Notes: generated by a model not told the origin, from the letters alone. A stretch of DNA of 64,000 bases from Pedobacter sp. PLR (GCF_026239675.1 NZ_JAPIVQ010000001.1:682001-746000), one strand, 5' to 3'. Counted from the first letter of the stretch, positions 53,343 through 61,996 are shown. Numbers and translations: made by a program.

Positions 53343-54392
53343 ATGAAGTTATCTCAATTTAAGTTTAATCTACCTGAATCATTAGTTGCCAATAATCCTT
53401 CAGAGCATAGGGACGAAGCCCGTTTAATGGTTTTGCATAAAGATAGTGGCAAAATTGAACATAAAATATTCAAGGATGTTTTAAGTTATTTTGACGATCA
53501 GGATGTCATGATTTTGAACAACACCAAAGTTTTTCCTGCGCGTCTATACGGTAACAAAGAAAAGACTGGTGCAACGATTGAAGTATTTTTGCTACGTGAA
53601 CTGAACAAAGAATTGCGTTTATGGGACGTTTTAGTAGACCCTGCCCGTAAAATTCGTGTTGGAAACAAGCTGTACTTCGGTGATGACGACCTGTTAGTGG
53701 CAGAAGTAGTAGACAATACCACTTCCCGCGGGCGTACCATCCGTTTCTTATTTGACGGTACAGACGAAGAGTTCAGAAAAAACATTGAAATTCTAGGAGA
53801 GACTCCACTTCCAAAATATATCAAACGTAAAGCTACTGCTCAGGACAAAGAGCGTTACCAAACGATCTTCGCTAAGCATGAAGGCGCGGTTGCGGCTCCA
53901 ACAGCAGGATTACACTTCAGCAGAGAGTTGATGAAACGTCTGGAACTGAAAGGTATAAACTTTGCAGAAGTAACCTTACACGTAGGTTTAGGTACTTTCA
54001 GATCTGTGGAAGTAGAAGACTTAACAAAACATAAAATGGATTCTGAGCAATTCATCATTGAGCAGAAAGCCGCGGATACCGTGAACAAAGCGATTGAAGA
54101 AAAAAGAAGAATCTGTGCCGTAGGAACAACTTCTATGCGTGCGATTGAATCTGCTGTTTCTTCAGGAAAGTTACTAAAACCAGCAAACGACTGGACAAGC
54201 AAATTCATCTTCCCTCCTTATGATTTCAGTATTGCGAATTCAATGATTACCAATTTCCACACACCTGAATCAACGTTATTGATGATGGTAAGTGCTTTTG
54301 GTGGTTACGATTACGTAAGAAATGCTTATGAAGTAGCCTTAAAAGAAAAATATCGTTTCTACAGTTATGGAGATGCGATGTTGATCATCTAA
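53343..54392 (+). CDS. queA: S-adenosylmethionine:tRNA ribosyltransferase-isomerase
   Basis: QueA transfers and rearranges the ribosyl group of S-adenosylmethionine onto preQ1 at the wobble position of tRNAs with GUN anticodons, the penultimate step of queuosine synthesis. The 349-residue protein begins [19 protein letters not shown] and shows the family motifs [44 protein letters not shown] and [12 protein letters not shown]. Length is normal. It stands alone, with its own promoter element and a terminator. No other queuosine genes are in the window. Confidence 0.97.
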   Translation: MKLSQFKFNLPESLVANNPSEHRDEARLMVLHKDSGKIEHKIFKDVLSYFDDQDVMILNNTKVFPARLYGNKEKTGATIEVFLLRELNKELRLWDVLVDPARKIRVGNKLYFGDDDLLVAEVVDNTTSRGRTIRFLFDGTDEEFRKNIEILGETPLPKYIKRKATAQDKERYQTIFAKHEGAVAAPTAGLHFSRELMKRLELKGINFAEVTLHVGLGTFRSVEVEDLTKHKMDSEQFIIEQKAADTVNKAIEEKRRICAVGTTSMRAIESAVSSGKLLKPANDWTSKFIFPPYDFSIANSMITNFHTPESTLLMMVSAFGGYDYVRNAYEVALKEKYRFYSYGDAMLII

Positions 54393-54409
54393 GTAAAAAT
54401 ATAACTCAT

Positions 54410-54455
54410 AAAATAGGAGATTTTGGACCATTCAGGTTTGGATCTCCTATTTTTG
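54410..54455 (+). terminator. Intrinsic terminator after queA
   Basis: AAAATAGGAGAT (54410-54421) pairs with ATCTCCTATTTT (54442-54453) around a twenty-base loop, with the T-run inside the 3' arm and continuing TGTTT. Confidence 0.78.
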
Positions 54456-54509
54456 TTTAAAACCTGCTCACCTATAACCAGGACCTGAAATTTGTCCAAG
54501 ACCCCAACC

Positions 54510-55184
54510 ATGAAATATTACGCAATTATAGTCGCAGGAGGTTCCGGATCGAGAATGCAGAGCGAAATCGCCAAGCAGTTCTTGCTACTGGACGGAAAAC
54601 CGATCCTGATGCATACCCTGGAGGCCTTTGCAAATTCTGAATTACATCCGGAGTTACTGCTGGTTTTAAATATCCACCAGCACCAATACTGGGAAGAACT
54701 CTGCAAGACCCACAGCTTCACCATAAAGCATTTGGTAGTAAAGGGTGGCGAACAACGCTTTCATTCCGTTAAAAACGGCTTAAAGGCCATTAAAGGCAAA
54801 GGAATCGTGGCCATCCATGATGCCGTACGTCCATTGGTCCCGGCGGACCTCATTTTACGTTCTTTTACTGCGGCCGAAGCGAATGGCAATGCCGTTGCCG
54901 GAGTAAGGTCGACTGACTCTGTGAGGAGCATCAATATGGAAGGCAAAACGGAAGGCTTAAACAGGGAGAACCTAATCATGATCCAAACCCCTCAAACCTT
55001 TACAACAGAAGTATTAAGGAAAGCTTATCAGACACCTTTCAGAAATGAATTTACCGATGACGCTTCTGTGGTGGAGTATGCGGGTTATCCGATTCACATT
55101 ATTGAAGGGGCACGTGAAAACATAAAGATCACCTGGCCCGAAGATCTGGAGATTGCTTTGATCTTAAAAAAGAAAGGCCTCTGA
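54510..55184 (+). CDS. ispD: 2-C-methyl-D-erythritol 4-phosphate cytidylyltransferase
   Basis: I choose the ATG at 54510 (224 residues, MKYYAIIVAGG) over a TTG six codons earlier. IspD couples CTP to methylerythritol phosphate in the non-mevalonate isoprenoid pathway. The nucleotide-binding loop IIVAGGSGSRMQSEIAKQFL is complete, followed by KPILMHTLEAF, IAIHDAVRPLV-type VAIHDAVRPLV and the QTPQTF motif. Length is normal. The stop codon and last codons lie in the stem of a terminator acting on the opposite strand. No other isoprenoid gene is near. Confidence 0.96.
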   Translation: MKYYAIIVAGGSGSRMQSEIAKQFLLLDGKPILMHTLEAFANSELHPELLLVLNIHQHQYWEELCKTHSFTIKHLVVKGGEQRFHSVKNGLKAIKGKGIVAIHDAVRPLVPADLILRSFTAAEANGNAVAGVRSTDSVRSINMEGKTEGLNRENLIMIQTPQTFTTEVLRKAYQTPFRNEFTDDASVVEYAGYPIHIIEGARENIKITWPEDLEIALILKKKGL

Positions 55185-55199
55185 TCATCTCAGAGGCCT
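55165..55199 (-). terminator. Terminator for the small membrane protein gene, overlapping the end of ispD
   Basis: AGGCCTCTGA (55175-55184) and TCAGAGGCCT (55190-55199) are perfect 10-bp arms with a five-base loop. On the minus strand the stem is followed by TTTCTTTTTT. The left arm is made of the last codons and TGA stop of ispD. It may also slow plus-strand transcripts, though the T-run there is poor. Confidence 0.8.
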
Positions 55200-55227
55200 C
55201 TAACTATATTAAATACGATAATAACGA

Positions 55228-55389
55228 TTAAGCTGCTCTGTTAATGATTTTCAGAATGATAGCGATCACTGCAATCACTAAAAGAACGTGAATTAAACTG
55301 CCAACATTCGGGCCAAATCCTTGAAAAAAGAACCCAATGACCCATAATATTACCAATACTACTGCTACTAAATAAAGTAAATTTCCCAT
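55228..55389 (-). CDS. Small two-helix membrane protein, lmo0937/DUF5670 family
   Basis: This 53-residue gene is easily missed because of its size. It encodes MGNLLYLVAVVLVILWVIGF, then FFQGFGPNVGSLIHVLLV and a second hydrophobic stretch ending KIINRAA. Two membrane helices joined by a Gly/Pro/Asn loop are the hallmark of the lmo0937/DUF5670 proteins, widespread in Bacteroidota and Firmicutes and often stress-linked, of unknown function. It has its own terminator downstream and a short inverted repeat upstream, which supports a real single-gene unit. Confidence 0.85.
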   Translation of the reverse strand: MGNLLYLVAVVLVILWVIGFFFQGFGPNVGSLIHVLLVIAVIAIILKIINRAA

Positions 55390-55432
55390 AACGTTTGATT
55401 TTAAGAACTGTTTTTTAGATGAAACTGGTTGA

Positions 55433-55447
55433 GGTTATTTAATAACC
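55433..55447. promoter_or_regulatory. Inverted repeat upstream of the small membrane protein gene
   Basis: GGTTATT (55433-55439) and AATAACC (55441-55447) form perfect 7-bp arms around one base, 44 to 58 bp upstream of the start codon at 55389. It may be a regulator site. Confidence 0.35.
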
Positions 55448-55492
55448 CATGACATTATACAAACAATCATCATTCCAAAAAAGTTCTGGCAC

Positions 55493-55522
55493 AAAAAAAG
55501 GCCCCGAGTTGACAGGACCTTT
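55493..55522 (-). terminator. Intrinsic terminator after the DUF2795 gene
   Basis: AAAGGCCC (55497-55504) pairs with GGACCTTT (55515-55522) with one mismatch; on the minus strand the stem runs into a run of seven T (55493-55499 on the other strand). Confidence 0.7.
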
Positions 55523-55544
55523 ACAATGAAAAATTCGTTAAAGA

Positions 55545-55766
55545 TTAGTATTCGTCTTCGTTGAAGAAGAAGTCATCTTTAGTAGGATAATCCGGCCAGA
55601 TTTCTTCGATGGTTTCATATGGTTCCCCATCATCTTCCAAAGCTTGTAAATTCTCAATCACCTCTACTGGTGCGCCTGATCTTATCCCGTAATCAATTAA
55701 TTCGTCTTTTGTTGCAGGCCATGGAGCGTCTTCCAAATGCGATGCGAGTTCTAGTGTCCAATACAT
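55545..55766 (-). CDS. DUF2795 domain protein
   Basis: This 73-residue acidic protein begins MYWTLELASHLEDAPWPATK and has DELIDYGIRSGAPVEVIENL, matching the short DUF2795 proteins found throughout Bacteroidota. It is cytoplasmic, without cysteine or membrane helix, and ends in a very acidic tail (FFFNEDEY). The function is unknown. It has a promoter-like element upstream and a terminator downstream, so it is probably a single-gene unit. Confidence 0.88.
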   Translation of the reverse strand: MYWTLELASHLEDAPWPATKDELIDYGIRSGAPVEVIENLQALEDDGEPYETIEEIWPDYPTKDDFFFNEDEY

Positions 55767-55802
55767 ATTTCCTATCCTAATTAAGTTATTCTATTCGTTT
55801 CG

Positions 55803-55810
55803 CAAAAGTA
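55803..55810 (-). promoter_or_regulatory. -7 promoter element for the DUF2795 gene
   Basis: On the minus strand this reads TACTTTTG, matching TAnnTTTG, 36 bp upstream of the start codon at 55766. Confidence 0.5.
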
Positions 55811-55852
55811 TATTAAAAAACCTGAGCAAAACAAACTTTTTTTCAACCATTT

Positions 55853-56401
55853 TTAGAGCCTTGGAATCCAGATGTTTTCCGTTGCTTTTGCATCTAAGTT
55901 CAGTTTACGTGCCAAAACAAACAAATAATCACTTAAACGATTCAAATATATCGTCATTTTTTCGTCAACAAAGCTCTCAGAGGCTAAATGTACAGTCAAA
56001 CGTTCAGCACGTCTGCATACGCAACGCGCTAAGTGGCAATAGGAAACTACGGTTGTACCGCCGGGTAACACAAAGTGTTTCAATTCCGGCAATAACTTGT
56101 TCATATTGTCCATTTCTTCTTCCAGCAAAGTGATGTCAGTATCGTGGAGATCGGGAATTTTCATCCTTGATTTTTCGGGATCTGCAGCCAATGCGGCCCC
56201 TACAGTGAACAATCTGTCCTGAATTTCCTTCAACACCTGTTGATGATGAGGGTCAATATCCTGGCACATGATGAGTCCGATATAAGAGTTCAGCTCATCT
56301 ACCGTTCCATAGCATTCAATGCGCAAATGGAACTTAGGCACACGGGTTCCACCAATTAAGGAAGTCAACCCCTTGTCGCCGGTTTTGGTATATATCTTCA
56401 T
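55853..56401 (-). CDS. Cob(I)alamin adenosyltransferase, PduO type
   Basis: The 182-residue enzyme transfers the adenosyl group of ATP to cob(I)alamin to make coenzyme B12. It shows the PduO family pattern: MKIYTKTGDKGLTSLIGGTR at the start (ATP binding), CYGTVDELNSYIG and, in the last third, CRRAERLTVHLA and the helix LNRLSDYLFVLAR. The protein acts as a trimer. It starts 9 bp after the ABC ATPase gene on the same strand; no B12-dependent enzyme is adjacent. Confidence 0.94.
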   Translation of the reverse strand: MKIYTKTGDKGLTSLIGGTRVPKFHLRIECYGTVDELNSYIGLIMCQDIDPHHQQVLKEIQDRLFTVGAALAADPEKSRMKIPDLHDTDITLLEEEMDNMNKLLPELKHFVLPGGTTVVSYCHLARCVCRRAERLTVHLASESFVDEKMTIYLNRLSDYLFVLARKLNLDAKATENIWIPRL

Positions 56402-56410
56402 ATTGGAAAA

Positions 56411-57169
56411 TTAACCAATTTTTTCGAAGTCATCACCACGTTCTTCTAATTTTACAAGGCGTGGGGAAACCGTTTTAATGTCGGTATTTGGATAATCATT
56501 TTCAATTAAACCATCACGCATCCTAACAATACGATGGGCATGCTGCGCGATATCCTCCTCATGGGTAACCAGAATAATGGTATTTCCTTTACTGTGAATT
56601 TCTTCCAGCAGGCCCATAATTTCAATAGAGGTTTTAGTGTCCAGGTTACCTGTAGGCTCATCTGCAAGGATGATAGAAGGGTTATTGATCAATGCTCTGG
56701 CTACGGCTACCCTTTGACGCTGACCACCGGAAAGCTCATTTGGCTTATGCGTAACCCTGTTTCCTAAACCTACATTCTCCAGTGCTTTTTGCGCTCTTGC
56801 ATCGCGTTCCTTCTTATTTGCACCTGCATAAATCAATGGCAAAGCCACATTATCCAGGGAAGTGGAGCGTGGTAATAGATTAAAAGTCTGGAAGACGAAG
56901 CCAATTTCCTTGTTACGAACTTCTGCAAGTTCATTTTCCGTCATATGACTTACATTAATACCATTCAATACATAAGTACCTTTACTTGGCGTATCCAAAC
57001 AGCCCAGAATGTTCATTAAAGTAGACTTTCCGGAACCGGAAGGTCCCATTAATGCTACAAATTCACCTTTTTGGATATCCAATGAAACTGATTTTAAAGC
57101 ATGGATCACTTCTGATCCGATCACGTATTTACGGCCTATATCTTTGATGTTGATTAACGCTTTTTCCAT
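56411..57169 (-). CDS. ABC transporter ATP-binding protein, MacB/LolD type
   Basis: The 252-residue ATPase has Walker A GPSGSGKS (42-49), Q-loop [11 protein letters not shown], signature [16 protein letters not shown], Walker [14 protein letters not shown] and H-loop VTHEEDIA. It belongs with ATPases that drive MacB/FtsX-type permeases. No permease gene adjoins it; the stand-alone permease at 51623-52864 on the same strand is a possible partner. It is followed at 9 bp by the PduO-type gene. The C-terminal tail of about 25 residues past the ATPase core is polar. Confidence 0.93.
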   Translation of the reverse strand: MEKALINIKDIGRKYVIGSEVIHALKSVSLDIQKGEFVALMGPSGSGKSTLMNILGCLDTPSKGTYVLNGINVSHMTENELAEVRNKEIGFVFQTFNLLPRSTSLDNVALPLIYAGANKKERDARAQKALENVGLGNRVTHKPNELSGGQRQRVAVARALINNPSIILADEPTGNLDTKTSIEIMGLLEEIHSKGNTIILVTHEEDIAQHAHRIVRMRDGLIENDYPNTDIKTVSPRLVKLEERGDDFEKIG

Positions 57170-57234
57170 TGGTAGCTAAATTATTCGGGTTTTTGATTAA
57201 GACGGCAAAGTACCCCGGAATGTTACATCCGGCT

Positions 57235-57525
57235 TTATTTTTCCAGGATTTTAGGCACCATAAAGAAGTTTTCATTGTGTTTCGCTGAATTTTTCAATCC
57301 ATCTGCTACAGAAATCTCCTGTTTTACCACATCTTCCCGCCAAACATTTTCTTCTTCATTCATGTACACCAATGGCGCTACACCTTTGGTATCCAATTCA
57401 TTAAGCTGTTCCATAAAAGTAAGAATCTTATTCATATCCCCCATCAGGCTGTCTACTTCTTTCTCTTCTATGGCGATTCTGGCCAGGTCGGCCACCTTAT
57501 ATATGGTTTCTTTATCTATGGTCAT
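57235..57525 (-). CDS. gatC: Glutamyl-tRNA(Gln)/aspartyl-tRNA(Asn) amidotransferase subunit C
   Basis: GatC (96 residues) braces GatA and GatB in the amidotransferase that converts misacylated Glu-tRNA(Gln) or Asp-tRNA(Asn) to the correct form. The N-terminal helices read IYKVADLARIAIEEKEVDSL and ILTFMEQLNELDTKGVAPLV, and the C-terminus contains REDVVKQEIS and FFMVPKILE, all as in the family. It overlaps the upstream plsC-like gene by 14 bases (57512-57525). gatA and gatB are not in the window. Confidence 0.94.
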   Translation of the reverse strand: MTIDKETIYKVADLARIAIEEKEVDSLMGDMNKILTFMEQLNELDTKGVAPLVYMNEEENVWREDVVKQEISVADGLKNSAKHNENFFMVPKILEK

Positions 57526-58255
57526 GCAAAACGAGTTTACTATTTATTAAATCAAAAATGCGTTCTTTTAATTGATCGGCATCCATTATCGTTAAATCAG
57601 TGGTCTCAACCGGCTGATGGATGTAAATATCACAAATTCCTGGCGTACTACCATATTTTGAGCCATCATCCCACATCTTTTTCCACACATCGGATAAACT
57701 TACAGGAACAATAGACAGGTTTTTTTCTATAGCCAGGCGAAATGGTCCATTCTTAAAAGACTGCAAAACAGGCGGATAATGACTACCATCTATCCCTCCT
57801 TCCGGAAAGATAATCAGACTCCAACCTGCCTCTAATCGCTCGCCAGCCTTTTTGAATGCCCGAAACGCAGAAATATTACTATCGCGGTTCACCGGAATAT
57901 CAATCGTCTTAAAAAAGATTTTCAGCATTGGATTTTTCAACAGCGCATCCTTCCCCATAAAATGAAATTTCCCCTGAGCCAGGATACAAAAAATCATGAT
58001 ATCCAGGTTGGAAGTATGGTTGGCACAATAAATATAGGTCTGATCCTTAACTAAAGGTTGCTCAAAAGTAAACCTAAAAAAGAAGCCGGTCAGCCAGCTG
58101 CTCAGGAAACTATTGGCTTTTCGGAGCCGGTTTAGCGTCAGGTAACCTTTCGGAGACTGTGCGGCTACGTAGTAAAAAGGATAAAATACCGCAGAAAGCG
58201 ACACAATAACAAATACAGAATAGATGCGATGGCTATGCTTTAAGAGGCGGATCAT
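57512..58255 (-). CDS. 1-acyl-glycerol-3-phosphate acyltransferase (PlsC family)
   Basis: The 247-residue membrane-associated enzyme acylates lysophosphatidic acid in phospholipid synthesis. A hydrophobic N-terminal helix (about 10-32) is followed by the catalytic H-x4-D in NHTSNLDIMIF (about residues 75-80), the substrate-binding FPEGGIDG (about 145-152) and the glycerol phosphate pocket residues in between. It overlaps gatC by 14 bases, so the two form a short operon with plsC first. Confidence 0.92.
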   Translation of the reverse strand: MIRLLKHSHRIYSVFVIVSLSAVFYPFYYVAAQSPKGYLTLNRLRKANSFLSSWLTGFFFRFTFEQPLVKDQTYIYCANHTSNLDIMIFCILAQGKFHFMGKDALLKNPMLKIFFKTIDIPVNRDSNISAFRAFKKAGERLEAGWSLIIFPEGGIDGSHYPPVLQSFKNGPFRLAIEKNLSIVPVSLSDVWKKMWDDGSKYGSTPGICDIYIHQPVETTDLTIMDADQLKERIFDLINSKLVLHDHR

Positions 58256-58395
58256 TGATTCAAAGCTACTATTTTTTTAAAGACAGGACCGCTAATATGC
58301 TCATTCCAATGTAAATTCCTCCTTTAAACAATTTATAAAAGATAAAAATGAAATTATACGCCTCCCCAATACCTGTTTTTTCTTAATTTCGTTGC

Positions 58396-59394
58396 ATGAA
58401 AGAAACGGTAGTTAGCGGGATACGTCCTACAGGAAAATTACACCTGGGAAATTATTTTGGTGCGGTTAAAAACTTTGTGAAGATGCAATACGATTACAAT
58501 TGCTACTTCTTCATTGCCGACCTTCATTCTTTAACCACACACCCAACTCCCGGCGATCTTCATGGTTATGTAAAACATGTATTAGTAGAATATCTTGCTT
58601 GCGGTATCAATCCAGAAGAAACCACCATCTATATCCAGTCTGACGTTCCTGAAGTTGCTGAGTTGTATTTATACCTGAATATGAATGCCTATATGGGCGA
58701 ATTGGAGCGCAGTGCCTCATTTAAAGACAAAATCAGATCTCAGTCCGACAATGTGAACGCTGGTTTATTAACTTATCCAACCTTAATGGCTGCCGATATT
58801 TTAATCCACAAAGCCACTAAAGTTCCGGTAGGAAAAGATCAGGAGCAACATCTTGAAATGACCCGTACCTTCGGAAATCGCTTCAACAGAATGTACAAAA
58901 CAGACCTTTTCCCTGAGTCTTATGCTTTCAACTATCAGGAGAACCTGGTAAAAGTACCAGGATTAGACGGCAAAGGAAAAATGAGTAAATCTTCTGGCGA
59001 CGGAAGTTGTATTTACCTGTCTGACAGCCCTGAGGTGATCCGTAAAAAGGTTTCCCGTGCAGTAACAGATGCCGGACCAACGGAAGAAAATCAACCAAAA
59101 CCGGAAGCAATCCAAAACTTATTTGACCTGATGAAAATCGTTTCTCCGGCAGATACAATGGCTCATTTCGATGGCTTATATAACAAATGTGAACTTCGTT
59201 ACGGTGATTTCAAAAAACAACTGGCAGAAGACATGATCCTGTTTAATACGCCGATCCGTGAAAAAATCGAAGAAATATCTAAAGACACTTCTTATTTACG
59301 TCAGGTAGCAAAACATGGTGCATTAAAAGCCAGAGAAAGCGCGCAAAAAACCATTAAAGAAGCAAGAGAACTGATCGGATTCAAATCCTTTTAG
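58396..59394 (+). CDS. trpS: Tryptophan-tRNA ligase
   Basis: The 332-residue class I synthetase charges tRNA(Trp). The HIGH-like motif is GKLHLGNYFG (about residues 12-21) and the KMSKS loop is in GKMSKSSGDG (about 195-203). SGIRPTGKLHLG at the start is the family signature. It is the first of a run of plus-strand genes (deoxynucleoside kinase, kdsB, lipoprotein) with a 48-bp gap after it. A TAATTTCG element lies only a few bases upstream of the start, close to the usual promoter consensus. Confidence 0.97.
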   Translation: MKETVVSGIRPTGKLHLGNYFGAVKNFVKMQYDYNCYFFIADLHSLTTHPTPGDLHGYVKHVLVEYLACGINPEETTIYIQSDVPEVAELYLYLNMNAYMGELERSASFKDKIRSQSDNVNAGLLTYPTLMAADILIHKATKVPVGKDQEQHLEMTRTFGNRFNRMYKTDLFPESYAFNYQENLVKVPGLDGKGKMSKSSGDGSCIYLSDSPEVIRKKVSRAVTDAGPTEENQPKPEAIQNLFDLMKIVSPADTMAHFDGLYNKCELRYGDFKKQLAEDMILFNTPIREKIEEISKDTSYLRQVAKHGALKARESAQKTIKEARELIGFKSF

Positions 59395-59442
59395 TCCGAA
59401 ATTAGATCATATAGCTACAAAAGCTAGATAAATTATTAAAAT

Positions 59443-60057
59443 ATGCATATAGCTATAGTTGGAAATATTGGTGCCGGTAAAACCACCTTAACAGAATTAC
59501 TCGCCAAGCATTATGGCTGGGAAGCGTTATACGAAGGTGTGGAAGACAACCCTTATCTGGAAGATTTTTACAGCGACATGAAACGATGGAGCTTTAACTT
59601 ACAGATTTACTTTTTAAACAGTCGTTTCCAGCAGATTGTCGACATTGAGAACAATAAACGCAATGTGATTCAGGATAGAACCATTTATGAGGATGCGCAT
59701 ATTTTTGCAGAAAATCTTCATGAAATGGGCTTAATGACGACCAGAGATCACAACAATTACCGCGATATATTTGAGAACATCACCTCATTTATTAAACCAC
59801 CGGATTTGTTGGTCTATCTGCGTGCATCAGTTCCTACGTTGGTAAACAACATCCAACGTCGTGGCCGTGAGTATGAAGCCAGTATCCGTATTGATTATTT
59901 ATCGAAGCTGAATGAAAAATATGAAGCCTGGATTAAAGATTACAGTCTGGGGAAATTACTGATTCTGGATAAAAACAAGCTTGATTTCACGAATAACCCG
60001 GAAGATCTGGGTACGATCATCCGATCTATTGATGCAGAAATAAACGGTTTATTTTAA
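59443..60057 (+). CDS. Deoxynucleoside kinase
   Basis: The 204-residue enzyme phosphorylates deoxynucleosides in the salvage pathway. The P-loop is GNIGAGKTT (about residues 7-15), and the conserved D-R-(S/T) appears as IQDRTIYEDAHIF (about 78-90), followed by the LID arginines in IQRRGREYEASI. It is of the dNK/dGK-dAK type found in many Bacteroidota. It ends one base before the kdsB start codon, so the two are probably co-transcribed. Confidence 0.92.
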   Translation: MHIAIVGNIGAGKTTLTELLAKHYGWEALYEGVEDNPYLEDFYSDMKRWSFNLQIYFLNSRFQQIVDIENNKRNVIQDRTIYEDAHIFAENLHEMGLMTTRDHNNYRDIFENITSFIKPPDLLVYLRASVPTLVNNIQRRGREYEASIRIDYLSKLNEKYEAWIKDYSLGKLLILDKNKLDFTNNPEDLGTIIRSIDAEINGLF

Positions 60058-60058
60058 G

Positions 60059-60790
60059 ATGAAGGTACTTGGAGTAATCCCCGCCCGCTTTGCTTCTACG
60101 CGTTTCCCCGGAAAACCATTAGTGGATATTCAGGGGAAAAGCATGATCCGCAGGGTTTATGAGCAGGCGCAGAAGGCTAAAGGTCTGGACAAAGTGGTGG
60201 TCGCTACCGACGATGAGCGAATTGCCGAAGAACTGAAAAGCTTTGGTGCTGAGTATATCATGACTGGCGCTGAACACCAGAGCGGCACAGATCGCTGTGC
60301 AGAAGTCGCCAGACAACTGCCGGGTTTTGATGTGCTGATCAACATTCAGGGTGATGAGCCTTTTATAAATCCGGCACAAATCGACCTGTTGGTTTCCTGC
60401 TTTACAGATCCGGAAGTACAGCTGGCAACCCTGATTAAGCAAATTCACACACAAGCAGAATTATTTAACCATAACCTGCCGAAAGTGGTGCTGAATACCC
60501 GAAAAGAAGCAGTTTATTTTAGTCGACAGACCATCCCCTACCTCCGCAATACAGAAAAAGAAAACTGGTTGCAGGCCCATTTGTTTTATAAGCACATCGG
60601 TATTTACGGATATACGGCGTCGGTATTAGAGGAAATTACACAACTCCCTCCTTCTTCACTGGAAATTGCAGAAAGTCTGGAGCAGTTGCGATGGGTAGAA
60701 AACGGTTATGCGATTCAAACCAGGGTAACGGATATTGAAACGATCGCCATTGATACCCCCGAAGACCTTAAAAAGATACTGGGATCCTAA
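60059..60790 (+). CDS. kdsB: 3-deoxy-manno-octulosonate cytidylyltransferase
   Basis: KdsB activates Kdo with CTP to give CMP-Kdo for the lipopolysaccharide inner core. The 243-residue protein begins MKVLGVIPARFASTRFPGKP, the nucleotide-loop signature, and includes VVVATDDERI, INIQGDEPFI and GIYGYTASVL, plus ESLEQLRWVENG near the C-terminus. It follows the deoxynucleoside kinase by one base. The presence of KdsB shows an LPS-making outer membrane. Confidence 0.96.
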   Translation: MKVLGVIPARFASTRFPGKPLVDIQGKSMIRRVYEQAQKAKGLDKVVVATDDERIAEELKSFGAEYIMTGAEHQSGTDRCAEVARQLPGFDVLINIQGDEPFINPAQIDLLVSCFTDPEVQLATLIKQIHTQAELFNHNLPKVVLNTRKEAVYFSRQTIPYLRNTEKENWLQAHLFYKHIGIYGYTASVLEEITQLPPSSLEIAESLEQLRWVENGYAIQTRVTDIETIAIDTPEDLKKILGS

Positions 60791-60803
60791 ATTATTCCCC
60801 TTT

Positions 60804-61352
60804 ATGAAGAAACATTATACCTATCTGTTATTATTCCTCTGCGTTCTTGCGGCCTGTAAAGGCAATAAAACCACTGCTTCAGCGGAGGATTTAAAAAGCA
60901 ATATGAAAGGCGAGACTGTGTTAAAAGCCTTCAGCGACACTTTGTTACTGGATACCTTTAAAGTAGTCTTAAAAGGAGAGAAACCAGCCAACATGACCAT
61001 GAATTTCAGTATTACTGCCCATGATGGCGCGCTGATTTATCAAAAAGACTTCAAGGCAACTGATCTTTTGAAAAGCTATGCTTCTACACTTGACCTTAAA
61101 AAGGAAGCAAAGCAATTGGAATTTATGCAGCAGGAGCTGAAATTGTTCCTGGAGGAGGAAAACTTTCTGGAGCCTGCAGTGACGGAAAATGAAAATCCTG
61201 ATCAACATACGCCGGATAAAGACTTTTATAATGAGCTTAAACGTAGCGGACTCAATGGATTTAAGTACCGCCTATCCAATGAAACTGAGGTTTACATTGC
61301 CTGGTCGGCACAAAAAAAACAGGTTTTACCATATTATAGCTGTTGCAAGTAA
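60804..61352 (+). CDS. Lipoprotein of unknown function
   Basis: I choose the ATG at 60804 (182 residues) because it opens a clear lipoprotein signal: MKKHYTYLLLFLCVLAAC, with the modified cysteine at 18. The mature protein is polar and helical, with VLKAFSDTLLLDTFKVVLKG and a Lys/Glu-rich middle, and ends in two cysteines (YYSCCK). I recognise no family. It follows kdsB by 13 bp and may be co-transcribed. Confidence 0.7.
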   Translation: MKKHYTYLLLFLCVLAACKGNKTTASAEDLKSNMKGETVLKAFSDTLLLDTFKVVLKGEKPANMTMNFSITAHDGALIYQKDFKATDLLKSYASTLDLKKEAKQLEFMQQELKLFLEEENFLEPAVTENENPDQHTPDKDFYNELKRSGLNGFKYRLSNETEVYIAWSAQKKQVLPYYSCCK

Positions 61353-61552
61353 AAATTATTTAGCCCCCATATCCTTCCGGAAAAGGCCACAAAGCAAGAT
61401 TATTTGATATTTTGATTCGCTTTATGAAAAAAGTTGAAAATTATATTGTGATTAAAGTATATTTTGCATTATATTTAAATAATCAAAGACCACATAATTA
61501 AAAAAACAACAACCCAAACCCGCATATTCTAACCAAATATACTTTAACAAAA

Positions 61553-61580
61553 GTGCCCGGATTTTATTCGGGCCTTTTTT
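61553..61580 (+). terminator. Intrinsic terminator in the long spacer
   Basis: GCCCGGA (61555-61561) pairs with TTCGGGC (61567-61573), one G-T pair, followed by CTTTTTT. It lies 200 bp past the lipoprotein gene, so either that gene has a long 3' end or a short separate transcript ends here. Confidence 0.75.
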
Positions 61581-61821
61581 ATGGCCGAAATTTCCGGTTT
61601 GATCCCTCCCCCCCTTTCTTATAACAACAACTGATTCTGATCTCTATTTGCTGCTCGCCTGAAGAGTACGACAACCCCTCCACGTGCACACCACCACATA
61701 AACGGATGTCTTTTCATAGATATCGCTTACCGTTGAGTAAGCCCGTTTCCCCACAAAATTTGATCTTGATCCCGGACTTCTTCCTCAGCAGCTGTATCAT
61801 TAAAGCAAAAAACTGTGCTTT

Positions 61822-61829
61822 TAATTTTG
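61822..61829 (+). promoter_or_regulatory. -7 promoter element for the receptor gene at the right edge
   Basis: TAATTTTG matches TAnnTTTG, 167 bp upstream of the start codon at 61997, implying a long 5' leader. AAAGCA/TGCTTT inverted arms (61802-61807, 61816-61821) lie directly upstream. Confidence 0.4.
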
Positions 61830-61996
61830 CATTAAACATCAAACACAGAAAAGGTTAAGCCCTATCGCAACTTTTAAAATTTTAACACTTAACGCTGCCT
61901 GATTTAAAATTCTTAAAAGAATATGATTAAAATTAATAGAGACAAAAAAAATGTTGCTAGATTTAGGAAATCACCAGGAGAGATAGCCGGTAAATT

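Larger units (their letters stand above)
61353..61996. other. Long spacer before the last receptor gene
   Basis: This 644-bp stretch has no supported gene. It holds an intrinsic terminator at 61553-61580, a promoter-like element at 61822-61829, an inverted repeat AAAGCA/TGCTTT directly before that (61802-61821), and a hairpin ATTCTT/AAGAAT at 61909-61922. A 25-codon open frame starting at 61424 is too short and A/T-rich to support. Confidence 0.5.

Noticed and set aside
61424-61501. 25-codon open frame MKKVENYIVIKVYFALYLNN...
   Set aside because: A/T-rich, very short, no ribosome site and no similarity I recognise; a chance frame is likely.
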